Assembly (NCBI GenBank): GCA_001804415.1
Contig: MHGA01000044.1
Location: forward strand, 1-45,755
Reading direction: 5' to 3'
Length of the DNA: 45,755 nucleotides
DNA from: Candidatus Aquivivens invisus
Lineage (GTDB): Bacteria; Omnitrophota; Gorgyraeia; Aquiviventales; Aquiviventaceae
Position numbers and translations under genes: made by a program. The notes under the pieces were generated by a model, which ran no database searches, was not told where the DNA came from, and saw nothing but the letters and a program-made list of their open reading frames with translations. Below, one piece after another: positions 9,014-17,439 of the stretch (the first letter of the stretch is position 1; each line of letters starts with the position of its first letter).

Positions 9014-9578
9014 CCAAGAGGATCTCCCGATGGCGCCAGAAGAAGCTGGCCCCCGAGATCACCGTCAAGACCACGGTGATCCACAGCGCCCACGCGATGC
9101 CCTGCGCCATCAAATGATCGAGGGGCTGCGGGGGATGGCCGGCGAAGGCCTCCTCGACGACAAACGACACCAAAATGAGGATCACGGTGATCATCTGCGA
9201 GGTGGTTTTGTGCTTGCCCTCTTTCGCCGCCGCAAGGACGAAGTGGCGGCTGGCGGCATACAGCCGCACGCCCGTGATGAGCAGCTCCCTGGCCAGAATC
9301 ACCATGACCATCCAAGCCGGCACGACATGCAGCTGGACGAAACTGACCAAGACGCCCAGCACCAGCACCTTATCCGCGATGGGATCAAGCAGGATGCCCA
9401 GCGGACTGGTTTGCTTGAGCCGCCTGGCCAGGTAGCCGTCCAGCCAATCCGTCAGCGAGGCGAGGGTGAACAGGACGAGGCAGACGATCTTGGCGACAAG
9501 GCCCGGGACCGTCACCAGACCCATGATCACGACGGCCAGGACAATCCGCAGGACGGTGACCTTGGTGGGAATGGTCAT
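8994..9578 (-). CDS. pgsA: CDP-diacylglycerol-glycerol-3-phosphate 3-phosphatidyltransferase
   Basis: Makes phosphatidylglycerol phosphate from CDP-diacylglycerol and glycerol-3-phosphate in the inner membrane. The protein is 194 aa from MTIPTKVTVLRI, the standard PgsA N-terminus. The CDP-alcohol phosphotransferase motif D-x2-D-G-x2-A-R-x8-G-x3-D-x3-D is complete (from DWLDGYLARR to LDPIADK). The longer frame to 9635 is rejected: its codons come from a repeat/hairpin patch (9574-9646). The start codon itself lies within the first repeat unit. Neighbouring pgpA completes the pathway. Confidence 0.94.
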   Translation of the reverse strand: MTIPTKVTVLRIVLAVVIMGLVTVPGLVAKIVCLVLFTLASLTDWLDGYLARRLKQTSPLGILLDPIADKVLVLGVLVSFVQLHVVPAWMVMVILARELLITGVRLYAASRHFVLAAAKEGKHKTTSQMITVILILVSFVVEEAFAGHPPQPLDHLMAQGIAWALWITVVLTVISGASFFWRHREILLDAMARP

Positions 9579-9646
9579 TCTCAATTCGGAATTCTGAATT
9601 CGTCCGCCACACTTCTTGGCGGACGCACTCCGCATTCCGCATTGGG
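9574..9646. repeat. Repeat patch: heptamers flanking a 9-bp-arm hairpin
   Basis: Four 7-bp units ending in ATTC (9574-9601) are followed by a perfect hairpin with arms CGTCCGCCA / TGGCGGACG (9601-9609 and 9617-9625), then three further 7-bp units of CATTCCG type (9626-9646). The patch covers the rimO tail, the rimO-pgsA junction and the pgsA start. Confidence 0.85.
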
Positions 9647-11005
9647 CATGAGGGGTTCGGCGACCAGATCGTATTCGTAGGTGTCGATGATGCGCGTGTG
9701 AACGAGTTGTCCTGGGACGAGCCTCGACGGGCTCTTCACGTAGACCAGCCCGTCAACCTCCGGACAGTCGGCGGACGTGCGTCCCAGAAACACATTCGGA
9801 TCATCAGGGTCCTGCTCGTCAATCATCACCTCACACACGCGGCCCAGCAAGGTCCGGTTGATCTCCTCGGCGATCTGCCGTTGAAGGCTCATCAGCTCGT
9901 CATAGCGACGCGCCTTCAGGGTCTCTGTGATCTGGTCAGGATCTCGAAAGGCGGCGGACCCGGCTTCGTTCGAATACCGAAAGGCGCCCAACCGCTCAAA
10001 CCGCGCCTCACGGATGAAGCTGAGCAAGGCGGCAAAGGCCTGCTCGGTCTCTCCTGGAAACCCGACGATCACGGCGGTGCGCAGAGTCATCCCGGGGATC
10101 TCGGCACGCAGCATGCCCACCCGTTCCCGAAGTCCCTGCTGGGTGATTCCGCGATTCATCCGGGCCAGCACCTGATCATCCGCATGCTCAATGGCCAGGT
10201 CCAGGTACTTGCACACGGCGGGAATATCCCGGATCGCCTCAATGATGTCGCGCGTCACACCCTTCGGATGGCAGTACAACAACCGGATCCACCCGAGGCC
10301 CGGAATCTTTCCCAACGCCTGCAGCAGGTCGGCGATGCGGGGCCGCCCATAGAGATCCACACCGTAGTCTGAGGTATCCTGCCCCACCACGATGAGTTCC
10401 TTGACCCCGCGCTCCTCAATCAGCCGTCTGGCCTCTTCAACGAGGTCCTCAATCGGCCGGCTCGCCAGCGGCCCCTTGATTTTAGGAATCACGCAGAACC
10501 GGCATCCCTTGAGGCATCCTTCCGACACTTTGAGGTAGGCGTAGTGCGGGGGGGTCAGCGCGACACGGGACGGCTGCCCCTGGTGCGGCAGGCGTGGCCG
10601 GCGGCGGATGAGGGCGTGATGTTCGCCGTTCAGGGCCTGTTGGACAATCGCGTCGATCTCGCCGAATCCATCCACCCCGACGAACCCGTCGACCTCAGGC
10701 AACTCCTTGACGAGGCCGTCTTTGAACCGCTGGACAAGGCAGCCGGCCACCACCACCGCTTTCAGCTTGCCCTGTTGCTTGAGCGCCACCGCGTCCAACA
10801 CCGTCTCCACCGACTCGTCGATCGCCTCCTGGATAAAGCTGCAGGTGTTGACGAGGGCGACATCGGCCTGCTCGAGGGTGTCCACGACGGTAAATCCGGC
10901 TTGTTGCAGCTTGCCCAGGTAGAGCTCCGAATCCACCAAGGTCCTGGGACACCCGAGGCTGATGAGATGAACCCTAGGACGATGTCGCGGGAGCGGCGCG
11001 ACCAT
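9581..11005 (-). CDS. rimO: Ribosomal protein S12 methylthiotransferase RimO
   Basis: A radical-SAM enzyme that adds a methylthio group to Asp of ribosomal protein S12. The 474-aa protein has the UPF0004 domain (ISLGCPRTLVDSE, NTCSFIQEA and a third Cys in AGCLVQRF), the radical-SAM Cx3Cx2C (SEGCLKGCRFCVIPKIKG) and a C-terminal TRAM domain. RimO is favoured over MiaB because of the GCPRTLVDSE and NTCSFIQEA motifs. Normal RimO ends close to TYEYDLVAEPL; here about 22 further residues follow, all encoded by the repeat patch at 9581-9646. It lies 8 bases after the RodZ-like gene. Confidence 0.94.
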   Translation of the reverse strand: MVAPLPRHRPRVHLISLGCPRTLVDSELYLGKLQQAGFTVVDTLEQADVALVNTCSFIQEAIDESVETVLDAVALKQQGKLKAVVVAGCLVQRFKDGLVKELPEVDGFVGVDGFGEIDAIVQQALNGEHHALIRRRPRLPHQGQPSRVALTPPHYAYLKVSEGCLKGCRFCVIPKIKGPLASRPIEDLVEEARRLIEERGVKELIVVGQDTSDYGVDLYGRPRIADLLQALGKIPGLGWIRLLYCHPKGVTRDIIEAIRDIPAVCKYLDLAIEHADDQVLARMNRGITQQGLRERVGMLRAEIPGMTLRTAVIVGFPGETEQAFAALLSFIREARFERLGAFRYSNEAGSAAFRDPDQITETLKARRYDELMSLQRQIAEEINRTLLGRVCEVMIDEQDPDDPNVFLGRTSADCPEVDGLVYVKSPSRLVPGQLVHTRIIDTYEYDLVAEPLMPNAECGVRPPRSVADEFRIPN

Positions 11006-11013
11006 GGAAGCGG

Positions 11014-11808
11014 CTACTCCGCAGAAACCCCGGCCTGAATCTTCAGTTCGGGTGTTCCGGGAGCGTCAGGCAGGGCGCTGATGCTGCGATGCTGAATGAG
11101 CACCCGCCCGCGATGGGCGAGGAGCAACGGGCTGATGGAGTGCCCATTCAACAGCACGTCCACGTGAAACGGTTTGGCCACGACGAGTTTGAACTGCCGT
11201 TTGGCCTTCCATGTCTCCTGGGCGCCGGCCACCAGCTCCCGCTGGGTGAGGAGCCGGCCGTCGGATTCCACAGAAATCCACGTGGGCCGTCGAGCAATCG
11301 CCTTTAACTCAAGCGACTGGTTCAAGGGGATGACCAAGGATTCAACCCGAAGGGCCTTCGGCTGGGTTGTGACGGTTACGCTCGCTTCGCGTCTTGGCGC
11401 GGAGATGGAGAGCGTGCGCAGCGGCTTCGCCCTCACCATCACGACGAGGACGATGAGCCCGACCGCGACCGTCCCGACCCGACGGAACAGATACCACGGG
11501 ATGTCCACAGGACGCCTCATCGCCGGCTCAGCAGACGCCGGACCGACCGGCTCAGATTCGACTGGTTGAGGCGGAACAGGCGGATAGAGCTGCCTCACGA
11601 GAGGCTCGGGATCGAGCCGGAGGCATTTCGCGTAGGTCGCGATGAACCCTTTGGCATAGACCGGGCTCATGGTCTTGTGCAACGTATCCTGCTCCAGGGC
11701 TTCCAGGACCCACGGCTGGATTTTCGTCGCCTGCGCGATGTCTTTGAGCGCCAGCCGTAGCTCGGCACGCGCCTGCTTGAATTGCGCCCCGACGCTCTGC
11801 TCAGCCAT
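11014..11808 (-). CDS. RodZ-like protein: helix-turn-helix, one membrane segment, DUF4115
   Basis: The 264-aa protein has a cytoplasmic HTH_25 domain (residues 5-75, LKDIAQATKIQPWVLEALEQD), a Pro-rich linker, a single membrane span (about 112-128, VGTVAVGLIVLVVMV) and a C-terminal DUF4115 beta domain with RPTWISVESDG and LLNGHSISPLL. RodZ links MreB filaments to the elongasome, and the genome also carries the mre operon at 38759-44204. It sits between ftsK and rimO, a common position for this family. The family call is firm; the functional role is inferred. Confidence 0.85.
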   Translation of the reverse strand: MAEQSVGAQFKQARAELRLALKDIAQATKIQPWVLEALEQDTLHKTMSPVYAKGFIATYAKCLRLDPEPLVRQLYPPVPPQPVESEPVGPASAEPAMRRPVDIPWYLFRRVGTVAVGLIVLVVMVRAKPLRTLSISAPRREASVTVTTQPKALRVESLVIPLNQSLELKAIARRPTWISVESDGRLLTQRELVAGAQETWKAKRQFKLVVAKPFHVDVLLNGHSISPLLLAHRGRVLIQHRSISALPDAPGTPELKIQAGVSAE

Positions 11809-11816
11809 GTCGTTCC

Positions 11817-14000
11817 TCAGGCCTCAGGTTTCGCTTCCGCCGCCTCAGAGTTCGCGAGAATCTCGCGCGGGCGCGAGCCCTGGGCCGGCCCGATGAGCCC
11901 CTCTTGCTCCATCTGATCGAGGATGCGCGCGGCGCGCCCGTACCCCAGCCGCAAGCGGCGTTGGAGAAATGAGGTGGAGCCCTGCCCGGTCTCCAGGACC
12001 AGCCGCTTGGCCATATCATAGAGCTCATCCGGCTCGCCCATCAACCCTAATTCGTGAGGGTGGTCCTGCTTGGCGATCAGCTGGTCATCATAACTCGCAG
12101 GGCGCTGCGCCTTCAAGAAGGCGACCACCCGCTCGATCTCCTCATCCGCCACATACCCGCTCTGCGCGCGGATCGGTTTGGCCGTCCCAGGCCGCAGAAA
12201 AAGCAGATCGCCACGACCGAGCAGCTTGTCGGCCCCGTTCATGTCGAGGATCGTGCGCGAGTCCACCTTGGAAGCGACCTGGAAGGCGATCCGAGCCGGG
12301 AAATTCGCCTTGATGACGCCGGTAATCACATCGACCGACGGACGCTGCGTCGCCAGAATGATATGCATCCCCACCGCGCGGGAGAGCTGGGAAAGCCGCG
12401 TGATTGCCTCTTCAACGTCTTGCGAGGCGATGATCATCAGATCCGCCAGCTCGTCGATCACGATGACGAGGTACGGCATCCGCGGGTGATCCGGGTCGCC
12501 GGCGGTTCCGAACTTCTGATTGTACCCGTCGATATTCCGCACCCCCACCTTCGCCAGGAGCTGGTAGCGCCGCTCCATTTCGGCCACCGCCCACGCCAGG
12601 GCGGCGGCGGCTCGTTTGACGTCCGTGACGACCGGGGCCACCAGATGCGGGATGTCATTGAAGAGGACCAGTTCGACCTTTTTCGGATCGATCATCAGGA
12701 ACTTCACGTCATCCGGCGAGGCCTGATACAACATGCCGGTGAGCAGGCTATTGACGCACACGGTCTTGCCGGACCCGGTGGCGCCGGCGATCAGCAGGTG
12801 GGGGCATTCGCGCAGATCCGCGACCAACGGGTGGCCTGAGACATCGATCCCGATCCCCAACGCCAGCGGGGAGCGCAGCTGCGTGAACTCGCGCGCGGTG
12901 AGGAGATCGCGCACGTACACGATGGTCGCGCGGCTGTTCGGGACATCCACCCCCACCAAGCCCTTGCCGGGAATGGGGGCGACGATGTGGCAACTGGCGG
13001 CTTTCAACACCAGGGCGAGGTCATCGGCGAGCGACACGATCCTCGTCAGCTTCACGCCGGGGGCTGGTTGGAGCTCGTAGCGGGTGACCGTGGGACCCCG
13101 ATCGATGTTGACGACGGTCGCCTCAATCCCAAACTCTCGAAACGTTTCCTCGAGGATCCGCGCGTTGGTCGTGGGATCTTCCTCAACCCCAAGTTGCCGC
13201 TGCGCCATCGGAGGGGGCTTGGTGAGGAGGTCTAAGGAAGGCAGTTGAAAGCCTCCGCTCGCGGGCCTCGGTTGCACGACTCGTTCCCCATCGAGGGGTC
13301 GAACCCGAGCAAGCCTGGCCGGCGCAACAGGCGTGGGAAGCGTTTTCGGCTTGACGGTCACAACCGCCGTGCGCGATGCAAGCGGAGGCGCCTCAGCCGA
13401 GGCGAGAGGGCGCGGCGCGAGGCGGGCGCCGTCGGTCGCTGGTCGCCCGTCCGCCACATTCGGGCGGCCGACGAGGCGATCACGCAGGAAGCTGATGCCT
13501 CGCCCGAGGGCTGCGGCCCACCGATGAGGCACAAGCCGCGTCTCGGCCACGACCGTCCACGACAGGTACCCGACGCAGAGAGCGCCCAACGCGGTGCCGG
13601 TCGACCCCAGATAATACCGCCCGGCGCGCACAATCAGATAACCCAGAACCCCGCCGAGCGAGGTTTGTCGAGCCGGATCCGCAGCGCTCAAGGCCAACAG
13701 CGTCGAGCCGCTGCCCAGGAGGAAGACGGAGCCCAACGCCTTCGTCGTCCACCGCCCCCCGCCCGGGGCCCTCGTCCTCCACGCACGAACCGACCAGATT
13801 CCCGCGAGCAACGGTAACAAAAAGGCGGCCCAGCCGAATCCACCACGCGCCATCAGGGCGACCCACGCGCCCACCACCCCGCCGATATTCCGCAGGGGAG
13901 CGTTGGGTTCCGAGCTCAAGAGGGACAGGTCCGCGGCGTGATACGACGCCACGGCGAGGAGGATAAAGAGCCCGGCCGCGCTGATGAACACACTCACCAC
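11817..14000 (-). CDS. ftsK: DNA translocase FtsK/SpoIIIE
   Basis: Pumps chromosome termini through the closing septum. The 727-aa protein has an N-terminal four-helix membrane domain (residues 1-160), a Pro/Ala-rich linker, the FtsK motor with Walker A GATGSGKTVCVNSLL and Walker B LVIVIDELADLMI, and a C-terminal gamma winged-helix domain (STSFLQRRLRLGYGRAARILDQMEQEGLIGPA) for KOPS reading. The linker is short, giving a SpoIIIE-like length. The start is a GTG at 14000; no better start lies upstream before the pnp stop at 14038. It is followed 8 bases later by the RodZ-like gene. Confidence 0.95.
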   Translation of the reverse strand: MVSVFISAAGLFILLAVASYHAADLSLLSSEPNAPLRNIGGVVGAWVALMARGGFGWAAFLLPLLAGIWSVRAWRTRAPGGGRWTTKALGSVFLLGSGSTLLALSAADPARQTSLGGVLGYLIVRAGRYYLGSTGTALGALCVGYLSWTVVAETRLVPHRWAAALGRGISFLRDRLVGRPNVADGRPATDGARLAPRPLASAEAPPLASRTAVVTVKPKTLPTPVAPARLARVRPLDGERVVQPRPASGGFQLPSLDLLTKPPPMAQRQLGVEEDPTTNARILEETFREFGIEATVVNIDRGPTVTRYELQPAPGVKLTRIVSLADDLALVLKAASCHIVAPIPGKGLVGVDVPNSRATIVYVRDLLTAREFTQLRSPLALGIGIDVSGHPLVADLRECPHLLIAGATGSGKTVCVNSLLTGMLYQASPDDVKFLMIDPKKVELVLFNDIPHLVAPVVTDVKRAAAALAWAVAEMERRYQLLAKVGVRNIDGYNQKFGTAGDPDHPRMPYLVIVIDELADLMIIASQDVEEAITRLSQLSRAVGMHIILATQRPSVDVITGVIKANFPARIAFQVASKVDSRTILDMNGADKLLGRGDLLFLRPGTAKPIRAQSGYVADEEIERVVAFLKAQRPASYDDQLIAKQDHPHELGLMGEPDELYDMAKRLVLETGQGSTSFLQRRLRLGYGRAARILDQMEQEGLIGPAQGSRPREILANSEAAEAKPEA

Positions 14001-14037
14001 ACGCGCCGGCAGCGGGGTGGTTGTCGCGCGAAGGACG

Positions 14038-16197
14038 TTACGCGTCGTCGGACGGACCTTTCTGGCGGGAAGACACCTGAGGGACCGGGGCGGCTGACTC
14101 GTGTTCGTCCGCCAGCACCCGTTTTCTCGACAGATTCACGCGGCCTTGCTCATCAATCTCGATCACCTTGACTTTGACCTCATCGCCGATCTTCACCACG
14201 TCGTCCACTTTCTTGACGAAGCCCTCGGCCAGCTCCGAGACGTGGATCAGCCCCTCCTTGCCGGGAAGGATTTCACAAAAGGCGCCGAAATTCATGATGC
14301 GCTTCACCTTCCCCGTGTAGATCCTGCCAACCTCCACCTCTTCGGTCAGGGAGCGGATGATCTCAAGCGCCCGCTCGGATTTGTGGGAGTCCGCCGAGGC
14401 CACGGAGACGCTGCCGTCATCTTCCACATTGATCGTCGCGCCGGTCTCCTCGATGATCTTGCGAATCGTCCGCCCGCCTGGACCGATCACGTCGCGGATC
14501 CGGTCCGGATTGATCTTGATCGTCACGATCCGCGGGGCGTAGACGGAGATGGCGGGGCGCGGGGTCTCCAGGGCCTTGGTCATGAGATCCAGCACCGCCA
14601 GGCGCGCCGGATGGGATTGGGCCACGATCCGCTCGATCAAGTCAATGGTCAATCCGGCGGGAAGCTTGACGTCGACCTGCAGCGCGGTGAGCCCCTTGCG
14701 GCTCCCGGCGACCTTAAAATCCATATCGCCGAGGTGATCTTCGAGCCCTGAGATATCCGTCAGGATCGCCGCCTGGTCGCCCTCCTTGACCAGCCCCATC
14801 GCCACTCCGCTGACCGCGGCGCGAATCGGCACGCCGGCATCCATCAGCGAGAGGCTTCCCGAACAGACCGTCGCCATGCTGGAGGACCCGTTCGACTCCA
14901 GGATGTCCGACACGACACGGATGGTGTAGGGGAAGTCCTCCTTCGTCGGGATCATGGGCGCCAGGGCCCGCTCCGCCAAGGCCCCATGACCGATTTCTCG
15001 TCGACCAGGCCCGCGGACCGGCCGCACCTCCCCGACGCTGAACGGAGGGAAATTGTAGTGCAGCATAAACCGTTTGTAGGACTCGCCCTCCAGCGCCTCG
15101 ATCATTTGCTCATCATCGCTGGTGCCGAGGGTCGTCACCGCTAGGCTCTGGGTCTCCCCTCGCGTAAAGAGACTGGAACCGTGCGTCCGTGGCAAGACGC
15201 CGACCTCGCACTGGATCTCCCGCAGGTCGGTGAGTCGACGGCCGTCGATTCGGCGCTGCTGCGTGAGGATGTGGCGACGCACCTCGTCCCGCTCGACCAC
15301 TCCCAGCGCGAGGTTCACCTCAGCCGACGACACCGGCCCGCCCTCGGGAGCGAACTCTTGAACCAGCGCCTCCCTGAGCATTTCCACGGCGTGCTCGCGG
15401 GCGTCTTTTCCCGCCAGCTGATTGCTGCGCCGTAACTCCTCCACCGCGCGCTGGCGGATGGCCCCGACGAGCTGGGCCGACGGCTCGCGCACGATCAGAT
15501 TGCCGGCTTTGGGCCGGTTCACGGCCGCGCCAAGCTCTTCCTGCAGGCGAATGAGCCGGCGCACATGCTCATAGCCGAACCGGATGGCCTCAATCGCGTT
15601 CGACTCCGGCACTTCAAGAAACCCGGCTTCAATGGACAGGACCCCGTCGCTCGTCCCGGCCACCACCAGATCGATCGGGCTGTCGGTCAGCTGCTGATAC
15701 GTGGGATTGACGACCAACTGCCCCTTGACCGACCCGACCCTGACCGCTCCAACAGGCTTGGGAAACGGGAGCGGCGAGATATGGAGCGCGGCTGACGCTC
15801 CCACGATGGCCAGCACGTCGGGATCATACTGACCGTCGGATGAGAGCACCATGGCCATGAGTTGGATGTCGTGCAGAAACCCGTGGGGAAACAACGGCCG
15901 GATGGGGCGGTCAATCAACCGGGCGGTTAAGATCTCGCGTTCCGTAGGACGCCCTTCCCGTTTGAAAAACCCGCCGGGAATCCGCCCGGCCGCGTACGTC
16001 TTCTCGCGATAGTCGACCATGAGGGGCACGACGTCGCCGAGGGTCGCTGGCTTCGGGAAGGGGGCGTAGACGGCGGTGACCAAAACCACCGTGTCGCCTT
16101 GTTGGACGACGACCGAACCGTCCGCCTGTTTCGCGACTTTCCCGGTTTCCAGGGAGAATGTCGTCGAACCGAGCGATGTGGATGCGCGTTGGGCCAT
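14038..16197 (-). CDS. pnp: Polyribonucleotide nucleotidyltransferase (PNPase)
   Basis: Phosphorolytic 3'-5' exoribonuclease and degradosome component. The 719-aa protein has two RNase PH domains (first from STTFSLETGKVAKQADGSV, second with RGPGRREIGHGALAERAL and a GSSSMATVCSGSLSLMDAG core), then KH (IGPGGRTIRKIIEETGA) and S1 (VGRIYTGKVKRIMNFGAF) domains. Length and order are standard. It follows rpsO by 13 bases, the near-universal rpsO-pnp arrangement, and shares its promoter at 16505-16533. Confidence 0.97.
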   Translation of the reverse strand: MAQRASTSLGSTTFSLETGKVAKQADGSVVVQQGDTVVLVTAVYAPFPKPATLGDVVPLMVDYREKTYAAGRIPGGFFKREGRPTEREILTARLIDRPIRPLFPHGFLHDIQLMAMVLSSDGQYDPDVLAIVGASAALHISPLPFPKPVGAVRVGSVKGQLVVNPTYQQLTDSPIDLVVAGTSDGVLSIEAGFLEVPESNAIEAIRFGYEHVRRLIRLQEELGAAVNRPKAGNLIVREPSAQLVGAIRQRAVEELRRSNQLAGKDAREHAVEMLREALVQEFAPEGGPVSSAEVNLALGVVERDEVRRHILTQQRRIDGRRLTDLREIQCEVGVLPRTHGSSLFTRGETQSLAVTTLGTSDDEQMIEALEGESYKRFMLHYNFPPFSVGEVRPVRGPGRREIGHGALAERALAPMIPTKEDFPYTIRVVSDILESNGSSSMATVCSGSLSLMDAGVPIRAAVSGVAMGLVKEGDQAAILTDISGLEDHLGDMDFKVAGSRKGLTALQVDVKLPAGLTIDLIERIVAQSHPARLAVLDLMTKALETPRPAISVYAPRIVTIKINPDRIRDVIGPGGRTIRKIIEETGATINVEDDGSVSVASADSHKSERALEIIRSLTEEVEVGRIYTGKVKRIMNFGAFCEILPGKEGLIHVSELAEGFVKKVDDVVKIGDEVKVKVIEIDEQGRVNLSRKRVLADEHESAAPVPQVSSRQKGPSDDA

Positions 16198-16210
16198 TAG
16201 GGAAGGCGGC

Positions 16211-16480
16211 TCACTTGCGGAGGTTCAGCTCGCCCAACACCTTCCGGTAGCTGGGTTCGTCGTGGCGTTTGAGATACTCCAGCAACCGTCGACGGCGGCT
16301 GACCATCATGAGCAGACCCTGACGGGAATGCACATCCTTCTTGTGCGTCTTGAAATGGCCCGTCAACCCGTTGATCCGTTGGGTCAGCAGCGCAATCTGC
16401 ACCGGGGCCGAGCCCGTATCGCGGTCATGCGCCCGGAATTGCGCAATCGCCTTCGTCCGTTCCTGGATATCCACTGGCAT
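16211..16480 (-). CDS. rpsO: Ribosomal protein S15
   Basis: A primary 16S rRNA-binding protein of the small subunit. It is 89 aa from [14 protein letters not shown], exactly the family length, with the signature [19 protein letters not shown] and [13 protein letters not shown]. The start at 16480 is backed by AGGAG six bases upstream; the longer frame to 16522 overlaps the promoter and is rejected. S15 commonly represses its own mRNA through a 5' structure; the leader here is short (about 25 bases), so any such control would need to involve the coding start. Confidence 0.97.
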   Translation of the reverse strand: MPVDIQERTKAIAQFRAHDRDTGSAPVQIALLTQRINGLTGHFKTHKKDVHSRQGLLMMVSRRRRLLEYLKRHDEPSYRKVLGELNLRK

Positions 16481-16504
16481 AGAGGCTCCTGTTTCAAAGG
16501 CGTT

Positions 16505-16533
16505 AGTATACGCTTCCCTCATTCCGACGTCAA
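16505..16533 (-). promoter_or_regulatory. Strong sigma70 promoter of rpsO-pnp
   Basis: Minus-strand TTGACG (16528-16533), 17-bp spacer, TATACT (16505-16510), placed 24 bases before the rpsO start. It lies in the short gap downstream of the rnpB 3' end. Confidence 0.85.
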
Positions 16534-16775
16534 TGAGATGCGAAACAGACCGAAAGGGAGCCTGTAAGCCGAGTTCTGTGCCCCCATGCTACTTTCCCCT
16601 CGTGAGAGGGGCAGGAAAGTATGGGAGTGATGGCCATCCATCTTGGCCCCGCTTTGCAACGGAGCTCCTGCGGCCTACCTCCTCACCGCCCCGCCGTCAG
16701 GCGGGGACTCGGGCGGGCCACCCGAGAAGCGAGACGTTTGGCCTTGCTCCGCGTAGAGATTGCCGCGTTTCACGT

Positions 16776-16826
16776 CCCCCCCATAGATTTGCTTCGCAAC
16801 GCGAAGCAAATCTAAACATGGGGGCT
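16776..16826. repeat. C-run/G-run palindrome inserted in rnpB (copy 1)
   Basis: Inner arms TAGATTTGCTTCGC (16784-16797) and its exact complement (16801-16814) around a 3-base loop, flanked by CCCCCAT and ATGGGGG. Same plan as 16956-16992 and 38549-38585. Confidence 0.85.
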
Positions 16827-16955
16827 GCTCGTCTCTGTGGCTCTTCCGCCACACAGCGTGGCGGATCCGCCTTTCGACGGAAATCCTCCCCCGGGTCGCC
16901 CCGGGAGGCCCCGCGGTTAGCGGGGTACGCTGCCCTGTGGAGCTCGGACTTTCCT

Positions 16956-16992
16956 CCCCCCTAGATTTGCTTCGCAAATCTAACCAGGGGGG
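16956..16992. repeat. C-run/G-run palindrome inserted in rnpB P3 (copy 2)
   Basis: Six C, then TAGATTTGC (16962-16970), loop TTC, GCAAATCTA (16974-16982), a short A-rich spacer and six G. It occupies the P3 arm immediately before the conserved GAGGAAAGTCC core. Confidence 0.85.
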
Positions 16993-17016
16993 CGACCATC
17001 CAGCTCCCTTTCGGTG

Positions 17017-17439
17017 TCAAAGAGCGCGCGATTTCGCGGCGCGACCGGCTAACCGGTCGGCCTGGTGATTGAGTTCCCGAGGCACGTGGTGAATTTCACA
17101 GCGCTCGAACCGGCGCATCATGTGCAACGCCAAATCATGGAGGAGCCGCAGCGTGGCATCGCGGACTCGATACGAGCCGGTGATCTGCCTGGCCAGCAGT
17201 TCGCTGTCCGTCTTGACCCTCAGCCGCATCAGGCCACAGGCCTGCGCTTCCTCGACGGCGTACACCAGCGCCAGGTACTCCGCCACATTGTTGGTGGTCT
17301 CGCCCACGTACTTGGAGAGCTGGCGGGCAATCCCTCCTTTGCCGTCATGGAAGACCACCCCAATGCCTGCCGGACCCGGGTTGCCCAAACTTGCTCCGTC
17401 GATCGAGATCTCCGCGACGTCACGCGGTTTCGTCGACAT
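17017..17439 (-). CDS. rnhA: Ribonuclease HI-family protein
   Basis: Cleaves the RNA strand of RNA-DNA hybrids. The 140-aa protein carries the RNase H acidic set: Asp14 in SIDGASLGNPGPAG, Glu in NNVAEYLALVYA, Asp in VKTDSELLARQI and a final Asp in ELNHQADRLAG. It is of the short bacterial/archaeal RnhA-like type that often follows a DUF164 zinc-ribbon gene, as here (20-base overlap with 17420-18130). The rnpB gene begins one base after its stop, so the two ribonuclease genes are contiguous. Confidence 0.9.
   Translation of the reverse strand: MSTKPRDVAEISIDGASLGNPGPAGIGVVFHDGKGGIARQLSKYVGETTNNVAEYLALVYAVEEAQACGLMRLRVKTDSELLARQITGSYRVRDATLRLLHDLALHMMRRFERCEIHHVPRELNHQADRLAGRAAKSRAL

Larger units (their letters stand above)
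16549..17015 (-). ncRNA. rnpB: RNase P RNA, class A, with two inserted palindromic stems
   Basis: Catalytic RNA that trims tRNA 5' ends. Read on the minus strand it has a 12-bp P1 helix (ACCGAAAGGGAG at the 5' end, CTCCCTTTCGGT at the 3' end), the conserved core GAGGAAAGTCCGAGCTCCAC, CAGAGA, GCGGAGCAAGGCCAAA, GTAGGCCGC, AGATGGATGGCCATCAC, and the 3' signature ACAGAACTCGGCTTAC. At about 467 nt it is larger than most class A RNAs, partly because palindromic elements at 16956-16992 (P3 position) and 16776-16826 (a peripheral stem in the P12-P14 region) extend two arms. It begins one base after the rnhA stop codon. Confidence 0.93.
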
